Shown piece after piece: positions 1-12,112 of a DNA stretch of 64,000 bases (position 1 is its first letter; each line of letters opens with the position of its first letter). Location of the stretch: positions 7,006,001 through 7,070,000 of the forward strand of contig AP026550.1 of assembly GCA_026075535.2 (NCBI GenBank), written 5' to 3'. The notes beneath the pieces were generated by a model. That model searched no databases, was not told where the DNA came from, and was given only the letters and a program-made list of their open reading frames with translations. Made by a program: the position numbers and the translations under genes. This DNA comes from Tricholoma matsutake (taxonomy: Eukaryota > Basidiomycota > Agaricomycetes > Agaricales > Tricholomataceae).

Positions 1-889
1 AGTTGGTGGTGTCCAACAAATATGGTCGGGAGCCCTTAAGATATCTTAGTTGACGGCATTGAGTACGGGAGAAGTAGTGGACGATGTTCCGGGTCGGATA
101 TTGTGTTGGTGGGTCTGGGACTGGGTGATATAGCAGGTGAAGAATGCTTTTGAGGGATCGTTTGTAGGATGTATACGTACTCACTTCTACAATACTTTGC
201 AACTTGTCAAACATGCATTCCGTCTTCCTCCTGCTCAGACAAAACCAATTGCAACTGGTCGATCCAAGTATGATCATGATGCTGGCCTAACATCTAACTA
301 TGTTCATCGAATGCGAATGCTGCAGTTTCGTAGCCAATCTGGAGCCTCCGAAGCCAGTCAAAAGCCAGTCGAACATTCGCCCCTTCCCAAGTGCCGTCGA
401 ATGCTCCTATATGGCTATGACGTATTTCTTTGATGGAGCTAGGGGCCCGGGGGTTTGGGCAGATGGACAACGCAGGTAGAGGCAATCAATAATCTCTCGC
501 AAGATTCTGGAAGAAACCTGCATCAGGCAGCTTATATACTGTATCTACAGAACGAATCAGACTAGACTAGAGAACGCTCAGCTAGCCCATTTTCGTCGCA
601 CCTGCTACTTACCGGAGACATTAAGGATGCACTGCGTTGAGTTCATGGTCTACTAGCTTGTTGTTCTCGCCTGTTTCGTTGTCTGTTGTATCGCTGGTCA
701 TCTGATAGGATGTGCATATGGTTTGTCGCGTGGGTCAGTGGAGGACCGAGGTGCTTTAAATCACCGGCTGCTATCCCGAAAGAGGTTTCCTTCGAGCCTC
801 ATCTCAGAACTTACCACCACTATCATAGACAGCCTTTGCAGCATCCCATTGACACAAATGCTCACATAAAGTATTCAAGATGACTTCAG
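1..889. other. Upstream flank of the RhoGEF gene, no supported gene
   Basis: I see no convincing coding region. On the minus strand a 34-nt stretch from an ATG at 646 to a GTAAGT donor at 612-607 could be the first exon of a divergent gene, but no convincing downstream exon follows. A CAG at 887-889, directly before the open RhoGEF frame, is a plausible splice acceptor. The true 5' exon or 5' UTR intron of the RhoGEF gene is therefore probably in this interval. Confidence 0.4.
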
Positions 890-3800
890 GTCTGTAATTT
901 GAATCGATTTCATCACCTAAAACGCGCCTTGACATCTCCGTCAGTGAACACCACCCATTCCCAAAGTTCAGCTGTAACTTTCCCAGTATGCGAACCTGGT
1001 CTCAAGAATGTTAACGTTCAACCAATGCTGCATCTTCGGCCTTTTCGCCGGATATCTCTACCTACTGCGTCGACCTTGATGCATCGAGAATCAGTCATCA
1101 GCGTGGCTTCTTTTGATTCTTTGCCAGAGCAAGGGGAAGCTCTTGTTTCTCCGGCCATGCGAAGTGGATTAAATGCGCATGGTCATGGGTATATCGCACC
1201 TAGGAGACACGCACCGGGGAAGGGTCGGATCGAGTCGCCTCGGAGACGCACGAGGCGCGATGTCCATATACATGCAGATGACATACGAGAAGCTAAGCGG
1301 AAGAAGGTTATTGAGGAGTTTTACGAGACAGAAAGGACGTATGTTGACGGCCTCGAGCTCATTTATTCGGTGCGTTGGAATTGTAATTCTTGCACCGGGT
1401 TTTTTTGTGCTAATGATTGGGTTGATGGCAGCATTTCCTCACACCAATCATTGTATCATTAGACACCAACAACCCTTTATTAGATCGTTCGGCGCTCACT
1501 GCTGTTTTCTCTAATTTCATTGATATTTGGAACTTGCACCGGTCTTTCTTCTCTTCTCTTTCATCAATATCAAGCATCTCAAAGGACGGTTCGCCACCAC
1601 CCCTTTCCCCGATCCTCCTCTCGCACTTCCCATACCTCTCCCTCTACACTCCATTCATCACCTCCTTCCCTACCACTATCTCCGCTCTCTCTTCTCTCAC
1701 CTCACCTCCAACTTCCAACACTAATCCAACCCCAAACTTGAACCGCCCCATTAACAACCCCAACACCCCGCCATATAACCCTGCCTTTGCCGCCTTCATC
1801 GCCACACAGGAACAAGACCACCGCTGCGGAAGGCTCAAGTTGCGCGACTGGCTCCTCACAATCGTGCAGCGCACCCCGCGCTACTTACTCCTCCTCAAAG
1901 ACCTTATAGCGCACACACACCCCGACGACCCAGAACATGCCCAGCTTACCGCCGCACATGCTCTCGTCTCTAAGAGTACGTCTTCCCATCCATTCCCTCT
2001 CCCATCGAACTTATCTCCTGAAAAGTAACACACTCCCTAAATACCTCTCTCGATACGCACGCTCAGACTCTCGCCCTTCTTGCCCTTCAGCGCTCCACAC
2101 CCAACCTTCCCTTCCAGCTCATCGTTCCCGGACGTACGTTCCTTCGGCGTGGCCCCCTCGTCCAGGTCGAGCGCGCTGCACAGCCTTGCGAACGCGAGTT
2201 TTTACTGTTTTCGGACTGTTTAGTGTGGTTGGCAAATCCAAATACGGTAGCTGGGATGGGATGGGGTGCTGCTTACGGAAATGGTACCGGTTCGAACTCG
2301 AACACGACTGTAAATGAGGAGGCCGCGTCGCAGGGGAAGAAGGTGCCTGTACCCATGATACGCATCAGGAGCAAGAGCGAGGCTGAGCTCGGAGACGCAA
2401 TTCGTACACGCAGTCCTGGCGCTTCCCCGTCTCCGAGTACACCATCCAGCCCCTCCAAACGCGCACATGCACACAATAGATATTCTCTGCACCCGCCTAC
2501 ACCTGCACTCTCGTCAAGACGCCATTCAAATAATAGTGATGGGACAGGCTCTGAGGAGAGGTGGGTATATAAGGGCCGGGCGGAGCTCGTGGATCTGGAG
2601 ATCATTGTTAGTCCGGGTTTGGGAGGTATGAGAGAGAGGGAGGGAGAAGGCTTTGATGAGGGTTGGGAGAGGAGATTTGAGGTGTTGAGCCCAGAGGGGA
2701 GTTTTGTGGTGTATGCTGGTGAGTGTCTTCAACCTGTTTTGGGCCTTGGGGTTATCTGGACTTGTTTTTTTTTTTCTTTTTTGGAATTTTGAGTTTGGAA
2801 TTTTGAGTTTGGGGCTTGGGGCTTTGGGGCTTTGGGGTGTTTGCCTTTTGCCTTTTAAGGTCTTTTTTCTTCTTCCAGTTCACGTTGTTGTTTCTTTCCC
2901 ATTACTTACTACAACCCATAGCCACGGAGGAGGAACGGGACACTTGGAGCGTCACGATCCGGCAGGCCAAGGCCCAGCTGCTCGTCTCCCTGAACGTCAC
3001 TCATCCGCACTCCACGCTGGCCTCATCTTCATCAACAACACACCTCCGGCGCTCATTGCAGGCCCTCCCATTCCCGCCTGATGCCTCTCCTAGCTCCAAA
3101 AACGGGCGGGGCAGCGCAGAGATCATGAGACGGAAACTGGGGTCTGGGACGGGTACAGCCTCGTGGCGAGGGCTGGACGGAAAGGGGAAAGGGAAACATA
3201 AGACAGATGAAAGTGATGTAGGAAAGAGAAGGAAGGTAGAGCATTGGTTGCCGGCGATTTGGATACCGGACGAGAAGACGGGTGCGTGTATGCGCTGCGG
3301 AAGACCGTTTGGGTGGAGGAGGAGAAGGCATCATTGTCGGTTATGTGGGAGGTGCGTGTGTGCGAGTTGTTCGGGGAGAGTGGGTATCTTTGGTCTCGCT
3401 TGCAATGTGTTGTGCTGTGCTAAATAGTTTGGTTTGTAGACGTTCTTCATTTCGGACCCGAGTGTGAAAGATGAGAGCAAGCCTGCGAGGGCCTGCGATG
3501 CGTGCTATGAGACGGTGTTCCCGTTGATCAATGGGCCCGACGATGATCTGGATAGCAGTGCCAATTCGAATCATAGAACGATAAACACCGATACTCTCGG
3601 CACCCTATCTGGTTTCCCTTCCTGGCTCTCTATGCCCGTCCTCCCTATCGCCTCGAATCCAGTGCCTGTGCCGCAGGCGCTGATGGCTATTGAGCTAGAT
3701 TTCATTAAGGAACGAGAACATGAAGCTAATGCGTCAAGAATGGTCATTGAAGATACTAAAGGACGTGCGAGGCTGCGTTCTCGGCCGCGGAGCTATCATC

Positions 3801-4303
3801 ATATTTTGGAGGACTTTGGTTATGAGGATCAGGATAAGGAGAATAGGCAAGGGCGGGAGAGGGAGAGGGAGAGGTTTGATGTGGTAAATGTGCCGTTGGA
3901 GGAAGGGGAGGCGGAGGCGGAGGGTGAGGAAGAGGGCGAGGGTGAGGGTGGGGAAGACGTTGACGATGTGGAGAAGGAAGAGAGGCCTGCATTGACATCA
4001 CTGTCTTCGTCGCCGAGGAAGGAGAATACAGCGAGACGCGTCAAACGATTCTCGTTGCCTGCGATAGCGGTGCAAACGACGAGCGTTACTGCACGGACGG
4101 GGTTTGGAGATGTTGATCAAGGGGATATGGGTGGGAGGAGGATGAATAGGCGGTTTTCGCTGGTTCTTGGGAGCGGGCATGGGAGAGGGCGTTCGGGTGG
4201 GAAGCATGATGAGGAACATTATGGAGATAGAAGGGTCGAGAGGGAGATGGGGACTTCGGTTGCGGCAAGCAGATTGAGTGAGCTTTTGGGCAGGGGGAAG
4301 TGA
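890..4303 (+). CDS. DH-PH-FYVE guanine nucleotide exchange factor for Rho/Cdc42-type GTPases (FGD-like), five exons
   Basis: Exons read as 890-1369, 1432-1975, 2026-2718, 2922-3379 and 3440-4303. Introns of 62, 50, 203 and 60 bp all have GT...AG ends and keep the frame, giving about 1012 residues. A Dbl-homology domain starts near residue 132 (VIEEFYETERTYV) and continues through LRDWLLTIVQRTPRYLLLLK. A PH domain follows (about 367-595) with a long Ser/Pro/charged insertion. The FYVE finger (about 680-755) has IWIPDE, the basic RRRRHHCR motif and eight Zn ligands (CMRC, HCRLC, CASC, CDAC); its last pair lies in exon 5. The tail has an acidic Glu/Gly run near 880-910. In this family the DH-PH unit activates Rho GTPases and FYVE binds PI3P on endosomes. 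The 5' end is uncertain: no ATG opens the frame before 1025 and the frame is open from 884, so an upstream exon is likely. The gene is CpG-rich, unlike the rest of the window. Confidence 0.9.
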
Positions 4304-4629
4304 TCCGTGGTGGGACTCTTTTCTTTTGTGTGTTGTATGTACATAGTATGGACTGCTTTACATTACTCATAGTGGGACTACATATACTCCTCTGATCATT
4401 CACTGCACTCATCAAATCTGTCCTTATTCCTGGTCATATTGTCTCGGGAGATACGTCCCTCTTGGACTTTGGAAATCCCCCATCTGTCCGAACACGCACT
4501 CAGTGAAACTGATGACCAACTTCTTGCAAACCATTTGGAACTGTCAATCTTAGTGGCAGCGGATGTAGAAATGATTCAATGAATGAAGTCCCTACTGCAC
4601 TGGCAGCACATCAGCAAAATCAAGGATCG
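4304..4629. other. 3' flank of the RhoGEF gene
   Basis: This stretch holds the 3' UTR and the junction to the repeat region. I see no gene and no clear AATAAA signal. Confidence 0.4.
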
Positions 4630-6145
4630 ACTTATTTGGCTTATTTGGCTTAAACCCCAATTAAGGGAATTAAGGGGAATTAAGGAAAATAAGTTCATTT
4701 TTTCCCTTAAAACTGATAACCGTTAAGTAGATATAATCAACCAAGCGGTATAAGAAACATGTAAGCAAATTAAGGCCGTAAGGAGCGTGTAATCCCTTAA
4801 GGCCTTAAGGACTTTTTCGAATTTTCTTCCAAGTCCCTCTCGGCATTTCCCGAAAATGGAAATTCAAACTCTGCATCACCGACGTCACACGTTGTTTGTG
4901 TTCAATCCACCGCTTCCGCTCCACACCTCTACACCACCATATCCATGCCAGCCAGAGCCACTAGTGACTGCAAGCAAGATTCATATTCTATGTATGTTGT
5001 AACAATGAGATGGTGCCAAGACACCGACACCTAGGACGACGACCCAGGACGGGATCAGGAGAACCCACCGCTGCGAGCCCCTGCTCGGGTGGATGGAGGG
5101 ACGAATGACGAAGATGAAGATGAACCACGAGGGGGAGAGGATGACAACGATGAATGATGAACCACTACCACAGCACCTCTAACCACCGCGGCAAATGACT
5201 GCTCATGGGGTACAAATGGGGAGCAACGAGACGGGATGACAATGCCAGGGGTAAGGGATGGAGAGGGGTACGAATGACGTGTGCGGCGAGGAGGAAGAGA
5301 ACGGTGATGGGGCCAAAAAAAAACATCAAAAGGTGAGTTTTTTTTCTTTCCCCTTTTCTAATTTCATTTCCTTGTGGCTAACAACAAAAATTTTAGGTAG
5401 TGATTTTACTATTGACAATGACGACGGGTGCCCCCTGATCGACCCCCACTACTGCTACGAGCCCCTGTTTGTGGGGTGGTTAGGTGGTAGCACGACCATA
5501 TGCCCACGAGGAAGGCCACAAGGATGATGGGGTGACATGACAGCAGCACCCGCCGTAGCAGGTACCACGACGCGAGGAACGCCGCCACCCCTCACCCCCC
5601 ATCATCTCCCTCACAGCGAGACGGGGTTTTTTGCTTTGTAGCATTGAGATGGCACGATGCCCAACCAGGACACCATAACGACGAACAGCATGCCACCAGC
5701 CACCAGCCTCGTGAGCAACCGCTCGGGTGGATTGCGGGTGGAATGACAATGATGACAAGGCCGCCATGATGATGGGGGAGCAGCAATGATTGGGGGCGAA
5801 GGGGAGCATTTAGGACAGTGAAAAGGGGTGTCGAGTGGGGGTTGGATAAACACATGGGAATGACGGGAGCAGGGATGAAACCGTAGTCAGCGATGTGCTT
5901 ATATATATATATTATTCTTATTTTTTGCTTAAACTGCTGCTTAAGTTTCCTTATTGACATGGCTAGGCAGCCCCCTAAGAGCCCAAAAGCGGTTTAAGAA
6001 GTGATATAAGCGTGAATAAGGGGAATTTTGCTTAATTCAGGAAACAACCCTACTTATTCTAAGCAGAATTTCCTTAACAGCCATTTGCTTAATCTTCCTT
6101 AATTTCCACTTTAAGTGCAATAAGGAGACATTAAGCATAATAAGT
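4630..6145. mobile_element. Candidate non-autonomous DNA transposon with TTAAGG-rich ends
   Basis: The outer 200 bp on each side are dense in TTAAGG on the left and CCTTAA/CTTAAT on the right. The two ends begin with a weak inverted match (ACTTATT...TTAAGG against the complement of ...CTTAATTTCC...AATAAGT). The interior (4900-5880) is GC-richer and low in complexity. It includes a GTGAGT...TTTTAG intron-like segment (about 5332-5398) after a short acidic frame starting near 5258. I found no transposase and no clear target duplication, so this is a structural guess. Confidence 0.35.
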
Positions 6146-6393
6146 TAGTGTTGGATTTTCCTGATGCAGTAGGTACTGCTTGCCAGCACATCTATCCCTC
6201 ACAACTCAGGACTCAGTGAGACAGGTGATGACCTAAATGCTGGTTCTCAAGTGCAGTTGACACATGTGCAAGGGGGTCCTGCCGGAGTAGGCTGAGATTT
6301 TTTTTTTTGACCAAGGTGAAAATGATGTTGATAGCGCTTTTCACATGTATACGGAAAACCGGAAAAATATTTGTCCTGTGTTAGATCTTAGAC

Positions 6394-7465
6394 ATGCCTC
6401 GTCGCCATATCTTGAAAGACTTGAAAGCACGCATTCCTGCCCTGTTTTATGAACAAGATTTCACAGTAAAGGAGATCTGCAGGATCCTTGGAATCAAGAA
6501 ATCACTTGTCTATTAATCTCTGTCATACTTCAGAGCTTACAGCATTGCACACAATCCTCATGTTCATCATACAACTGGCAGACATCGATTGCTTGATTCC
6601 ACAGATATCAAGTTTGTCTCCTCCCTAATCAACTGAAGGCATACAAAATATCTAGATGAGATCCAAGATGAGCTATGTCAACATTGAGGAATCCATATTT
6701 CAGTGCTGACACTCTGCAGAACACTTCAGCGGCTCGACCTCACACACAAAGTGGTATCAGCCCATGCACTGGAGTGGGATGATCTTGTTTGGTCAGCGTT
6801 TATGAATCATATAGCTGAAGAAGTCCCAGATCCACAGATGATGATGTTTATTGATGAAGCTGCACAGAATCGAAGGTCATCCCAGCGGCCAAAGGGGTGG
6901 GCATTGTTGGGGAGAAGATGTGTCCAAAAGCAGTTTTTTGTCTGTGGAGAACATTATTCCATCCTTCCCATCCTAACTCTTGATGGCCTCATTACATACA
7001 ACATCATCCCAGGATCTGTGACCTCTGAACGTTTCATAGAATTTCTATGTGAATTGGTTGTAAGTCTGATTGCAACCCCTGCTCAAAACCATCATTGATA
7101 GGACCTGTTCTCTGTCTAGATTCCTCTAACCAACCCATATCCAGGTCCTTGCAGTGTTCTCATTCTTGAGAATTGTAGCATCCACCACTTAGAGGAAGTT
7201 CAAGCTCTTGTAGAAGATGATGCACATAAGGAATTTTATTATGTGTGCCCAATGTCTGGTGACATCTTTGCCAGAATGCAAGCTTATCTTCCTCCCACCC
7301 TACTCCCCCGATCTCAATCCAATTGAACAAGCATTTTCATCAATCAAGACCTTTCTGCATCATCACTGGCAGGACTTTTCTCTTTCAATCATAGAGTGTG
7401 CATGTCAGAATATTATGGCAGAGAAGGCATGGGGTTTATTTTGGGCATCAGGATATGTAGTGTAA
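6394..7465 (+). pseudogene. Tc1/mariner-type DDE transposase, inactivated
   Basis: One frame runs from the ATG at 6394 with an N-terminal helix-turn-helix-like region (DLKARIPALFYEQDFTVKEI). It is broken by stops in LVY-stop-SLS (about 6513) and SLIN-stop-RHTK (about 6635). The catalytic domain follows: MMMFIDEAAQNRRSSQRPK carries the first Asp, and CSVLILENCSIHH is the second catalytic strand, with Glu where Asp is expected. LPPYSPDLNPIEQAF, with the terminal acidic residue and typical of Tc1/IS630 enzymes, is reached only in a shifted frame (about 7290-7340). A GTAAGT near 7060 and TCTAG near 7120 look like a real intron. Cut-and-paste transposition would be the original role; this copy is dead. 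Confidence 0.8.
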
Positions 7466-7544
7466 CAGTATTTTGTACAATCATGCAACTACAAGTACAG
7501 TGATTTGGATACAACAGTAACAAACAAAAAAAAAAAGTAACTAA

Positions 7545-9178
7545 GGTGATTCATCTTGTTCCACATACATTCTATCAATGACAGGAATATAATTGTTCAG
7601 CAAGGGAACAAATCAGCCATGCGCCTCACAAAAGTAGGCCCAATCGAAGTCCTGTCCCAGAGGTTGCCTGCCTGGAGTGATTCATGGACCATACAGTCTT
7701 GCACTGCCACCATTATTGTGAAACCTCTTCTTGAACCACACCTTGATGTTTGGAGGTGTGGAGGGTCCTGTAGGATGTGTTGACCTGCCAGAATCTTCAT
7801 CAGGCTGTTTGTGCTTCTTAGATTCTGATTTGATGTTCCACCAGTGTAGTGCATTCTGCTTTAGATGAATAACATCACCCTCAGACAAACTGATGCCTTG
7901 TAAAGTTGTACTGTCGATGAGATGGAGAATATCAGGTCCATAACCACAGTTTCAGAAGGTCTCTTTATAAGCTGTAGCACCACGAACACCAAGACTCTCT
8001 TTAGCATATTCAAGAAAGTGTAACAGCTTTGAGGGAGTATTCCGAGGAGGGCTAAGAGCAGAGGGTGCATCAGATTTGTTGTTTGGTGTTGAAGGTGCTG
8101 CATGAGGAGCCAGTTGAACCATTGCAACAAGACCCTGGACAATTGAGGCCACATGGGCGAGATCAGATGGCCAAGAAAGCAAGAGTTTGAGATTGAGGTT
8201 GAGATTGAGGTTGAACAGGAGCATGGGAGAGTCACATGATGATTGATGGGGTCAAAGGTCAATGTTGCAGGGGGGTGCATGGCTGTTGCTTTGCCATCAT
8301 ACTGAGGCCTGGTTAACTGTATTCAAAGGAGTAAGAAAAAAACATGCACAATAGCCCTTGGCCATTCCTTCATCATGAAAGGTGTCAATGGAAATGAATC
8401 ACCATTACCACCAGGTGCCTTATCAATGTACGTGTATCTGCCATTGTGATCATTTTGATAGTTGACTTTGAGGAGTCTGCAGCATTGGGCAAGCTCAAGA
8501 TCCACTTTTGAGAGGCTGTTCTCCTGAGATGATACAGCATATAGTCAGTGTTGTGAGATTCTTGGCTGGAGGTATCATGTATCATATTGTCCCCATCTTT
8601 CTCATTCTCACTATTCTCTGCACTCTCCTTGCCCCGTGGCTTTTTCTACAGTGATTTAGTGGCATCTTGTAATGAAAAAAAAAAGAATACAATTTGCCTT
8701 GCTGTACTTGTGAATCTGCACAAGCTCAATGGTGAGATTGAGGGGTTTACTGGGTTTTGTCTTGAGTATACCCTTTACAGCAGCTTTGTATTCATTGTAA
8801 TCCTCAATATCACAGGCCTTGCCAGCTCTAAACAATAGCAATCAGAGCGAGCATGCACATGTAGGACCTACCCATTGTACTTCGCAAGAGGGACCTGGAT
8901 CTTGCAAGTAAAGATATGGTTTGCAGTGGCTTGGTATTTTTCTATATGGTGTATCTGCAAGAATGCATTCAAAAGCTCAGCATAGCTGAGAGCTCAAACT
9001 TGTGTGTAAATTGCTTGGTCTTTGTGACCTTCTCTGTGGAGGATTTCTTGTTCTTCTTGTTTGCAGCAACAGTTTCAACCACAACAAGCTTGGCATTTAT
9101 CAAAACAGAGTGGACTACAGGCATATCATCTAGAGGACATGGTGGGTGCTGTCGAATGTAGATGGCGTTGAGTGACAA
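7545..9178 (-). pseudogene. Second gene of the mariner-type element, SAM-like C-terminal module, inactivated
   Basis: Reading leftwards from about 9178, several frames line up into one broken protein. An N-terminal part (LSLNAIYIRQHPPCPLDD) is followed by FMMKEWPRAIVHV (about 8350) and a Pro/Ser/Thr-rich linker. Then come LLHFLEYAKESLGVRGA (about 8010) and LSEGDVIHLKQNALHWWN (about 7880-7830), which read like the two halves of a SAM-like helical domain. The end is GGSARLYGP and a Trp/Tyr-rich tail with stops at the RLYGP-stop and EAHG-stop sites. From memory, similar proteins accompany mariner-like transposases in other Agaricomycetes; that is not checked here. The function is unknown, and the position inside the TIRs makes it part of the element. 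Confidence 0.6.
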
Positions 9179-9411
9179 TTGTTAAGTCAAATTGCAAATA
9201 CAATCACACAAGTATTTTATTTTTCCAGTTTTCTGTATACATGTGAAAAGCACTGCAATTATTAGTATGCATCTGTATCCTTTACTATATACCAAGTGGT
9301 TTACTGTAACATGTTACATAGCATAGTGGTCAAACATGGTGATTCAATGGTGATTCAGAGGACATCTGTGTGCTGGATATGATTGTCTGTCTGACTGCCT
9401 GTTTGTCCAGC

Positions 9412-10050
9412 TGTAAGGGGACTAGGGGGTGCCCTGTGTGTTTCTCCTATTTTTTACATTCATCCTATATTTTTCCTCACTTTATTTCCATTCTTCATTT
9501 TCTATGATTTTTCCTTATTTTATTACTAATTTCCCTTTCTATCACATTTGTGCATGTTGACAGTTTTATATTTAGAGGCAGAGCACCCCTTCTGACATCT
9601 AACCCTTGGTATGATGTCATTCAGCAGCCTTGATCTGCCTATCTCTGCCTTTTCTATTTTTAGATTATCATTTGATTTTTGCAGTCTTCACATATCACAC
9701 TGGCATGTACAACATTTCAGGCTAAGTAAAAACTGTGCCTAAATTTACAATTTTAGTAAGTTCCCTGAAATTTTTCCTGAAACCTTGAAACTTCCCATTC
9801 CAGATGGCCTGAAATGATGAAATCTTTACTGAAATTATTGATTTCAGTCCTGATCTTGAAATCACAAATTTCAACAAAGTTTTTAGTTTGCCTAAAAAGT
9901 TGAACTTCCTGGTGTGTATACTGGGCATTGGCAAAGGGGTCCTTAGAGTTTTCTCCTCAGATTTCCCTTTGCTAGGTGTGCTTCCAATCCCTGTACTATG
10001 TAGTATAATTTTAACTTCGGATTTCCCTTTGCTAGAGGCTGAGTGAGGTT
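9412..10050 (+). repeat. 5' LTR of gypsy element 1
   Basis: It matches the 3' LTR from TGTAAGGGGACT through TTTCCCTTTGCTAGAGGCTGAG once the insertions in both copies are skipped. A block ending TTCGGATTTCCCTTTGCTAG is present twice in this copy (about 9958-9976 and 10017-10035) and once in the 3' copy. The right boundary is uncertain because the 3' copy diverges after GGCTGAG. Confidence 0.75.
9696..9916. mobile_element. 221-bp MITE with CACAC termini inside the 5' LTR
   Basis: The 3' LTR reads straight through CACATATACTGGG, while the 5' LTR is interrupted at this point. The insert begins CACACTGGCATG and ends CTTCCTGGTGTG. Its ends form an imperfect inverted repeat of about 42 bp. The empty site in the sister LTR fits a 3-bp TAT (or 2-bp TA) duplication. 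CACTA-like and PIF/Harbinger-like families both make 3-bp duplications, so the superfamily is open. Confidence 0.75.
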
Positions 10051-10813
10051 GCCCTTATAGTAGAAAACTCTCTCCTAAGGCCCGAAATTGTGAATGCTGT
10101 GGTAGGGTGACGAGTCCTACTCATCAACCCCACCCTTTTCCTATTTTCTCTCCAGTCTTGATATCTTGCCTACAGAGGGCCCTTTCAGTCCCTTTACTTG
10201 ATTTTGATACAGTTTCTTCATGATTTGCATCACTGACGTTCTTCATTCTATTTTTACTTTCCAGATTACACAATTCTCCTCAATGAAGACACACCACCCA
10301 TGAGATGCATCAGTCACACATTTGCTCACATTTCATGGCTTTCTTGGCCTCCACGTCAACAGCACTGCACCCGTTCCAAAGGATCAGTACCAGCATCTTC
10401 ATTTCATTTTCATTTACCTTTTATAGTTTTATCTTTGTACCTTAATATTTCAACGATCTGCAATGTCAAGTATCAACATATTCCAGCCACCTAAAATCCG
10501 ACTCGACGGGTCTAGCTACTGGACGGTAGGGTCAAGGGGTCTTGTTCGGGTGCTCTCCGCACTTGCTGGGGGCACAAGTCGCATCCTGCAAATAGAGAGC
10601 CTCAACTATGAACTCTTCCCTGAGTCATTCCCAGTGGTGAAACCTTTAGACAAGGACTTGACAACATCCTTGACAGCAACTTCTGGTGCAGACATTTTAT
10701 TTTTGATGTCTCCATTCACATAACAAAGTTATTTCTCACCCATTGTCTTCCTTCTTTCATATTCTTATTTTTCCACTCATCTGCATGTCCATGCTTACCT
10801 CATTCTTCATGAC
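10051..10813 (+). other. Leader of gypsy element 1 between LTR and gag
   Basis: No coding region is supported here. The true LTR end and the primer binding site should lie in this interval, but I cannot identify a convincing tRNA-complementary site. Confidence 0.4.
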
Positions 10814-12112
10814 ATGACGACCATCATCAACAAACTCCCAGTAGACCATTCACCCTGCCACAACGTGCTGCCCAAGATAGGCAGGTACAGAGTGGACGAC
10901 ACTTCCCAAAGCTCCACAGACTCCCTACACACCATTCCCGACAGTCCTGCATTTAGTGCACCACCATTTTCGCCAAATGTGCCCCCTAGCAACATGGACA
11001 CATCAGAGTGCCTTAATGTGCTTGAAAGCGACATTACCGGAATACGCGCACAAATCAATTCACTTGAATCTACGATTGAAAACTTCATCAGAACCCTTCA
11101 GACTAGCTCCATGTCCAATATCCCCCCCATTGCACCTCCAAGCGCACCCAACAATGATGTGCCACCTAACGTGCCCACCAAGGAGTGCACCCAGATCAAA
11201 CCATCTCCCCCTGCCAAATTTAATGGTGTGCGTGTGCAGGGGCATGCATTCCTTAATTCCTGTGAGTTGTACATCAGTCTCCAGTTGCATCAATTCATCA
11301 ATGAGGCTGCAAAAATTTATTGGGCCTTCACATACATGAAATCTGAACGCGCCTATCTCTATGTGGACCGTATTCTGTGCCAAACTAAAGAGCTTGGTTC
11401 TCTACCTTTCTCCACTTGGGGTGACTTTTGAGCAGAGTTTGTACATCACTTTTGTCCCCTCAATGAGCACCACTGAGCAGTGACATGGCTCGAGTCATCC
11501 TCTTACCATCAGGCATGTCGATCCGTGGACGACTATATTGACGAGTTTAAGGATTTGGTGGACATGGCAGGATATGGGAGTGGGCTACCAGTTGTGGTGA
11601 AGTTCTGATGGGGCCTCAATCAAGAAATTCAGGACCAGATTGCACAGATGTTGGAAGGGTGCCTGGCAGACGATGATATCTATGGTTGGTATGAAGCTGC
11701 TTCACTCTGTGATGAGAACCGACTCACGAATGCAGCATTTAATGCTGCATCCCGTGCTCCAACTACCACTCATGTGCCCCACACCTCCAATTGAACCCTT
11801 CCCCACCATAACCACATTCCTGTCCATCAGACTCCTGCACCCGCTGTCAATGTCCCAGTACCAATGGATGTTGATGCAGCCCGCAGCCATGCGCATAGGT
11901 TGGATCTCTGCTACTGCTGTGGGGAAACTGGGCACAGGGCCAGAGGGTGTCCCAATCATCAGGATATCCACATGCTCACCCCTGAGGGGCGAGATGAACT
12001 CTTCCAAGACCTGTTGGCACTTGTAGATGTTGAGGAAGTGAAGGGTCAGGTTGCAGAGGAGATCAAGTCAGAAGTTGTAGAGGAGCAGGATTTTTCTATT
12101 CACAGTGAGTGA
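10814..12112 (+). pseudogene. gag of gypsy element 1, inactivated
   Basis: One frame runs from an ATG at 10814 with a coiled-coil-like part (CLNVLESDITGIRAQINSLE). The capsid-like region (PAKFNGVRVQGHAFLNSC ... VDDYIDEFKDLVDMAGYG) follows, then a CCHC knuckle (CYCCGETGHRARGC, about 11910-11955). Stops interrupt it at about 11429, 11474, 11606 and 11791. Where a residue can be inferred these are TGA in place of Arg (CGA). The frame ends at 12110-12112, overlapping the start of the pol frame in -1. Gag would form the virus-like particle. Confidence 0.8.

Larger units (their letters stand above)
6333..9254. mobile_element. Tc1/mariner-superfamily DNA transposon with two convergent genes
   Basis: Inverted termini of about 35 bp frame the unit: GCTTTTCACATGTATAC near 6337 on the left, and its complement near 9236-9251 on the right. 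They extend inward through GAAAACYGGAAAAATA. The three differences between the termini are all C/T or G/A changes at CpG. Between them lie a decayed DDE transposase (plus) and a decayed second gene (minus), convergent near 7.5 kb. I could not confirm a clean TA target duplication. Confidence 0.8.

Noticed and set aside
5480..5960. Minus-strand frames of 80-122 codons
   Set aside because: Overlapping low-complexity frames in GC-rich sequence, without domain, splice or start support.
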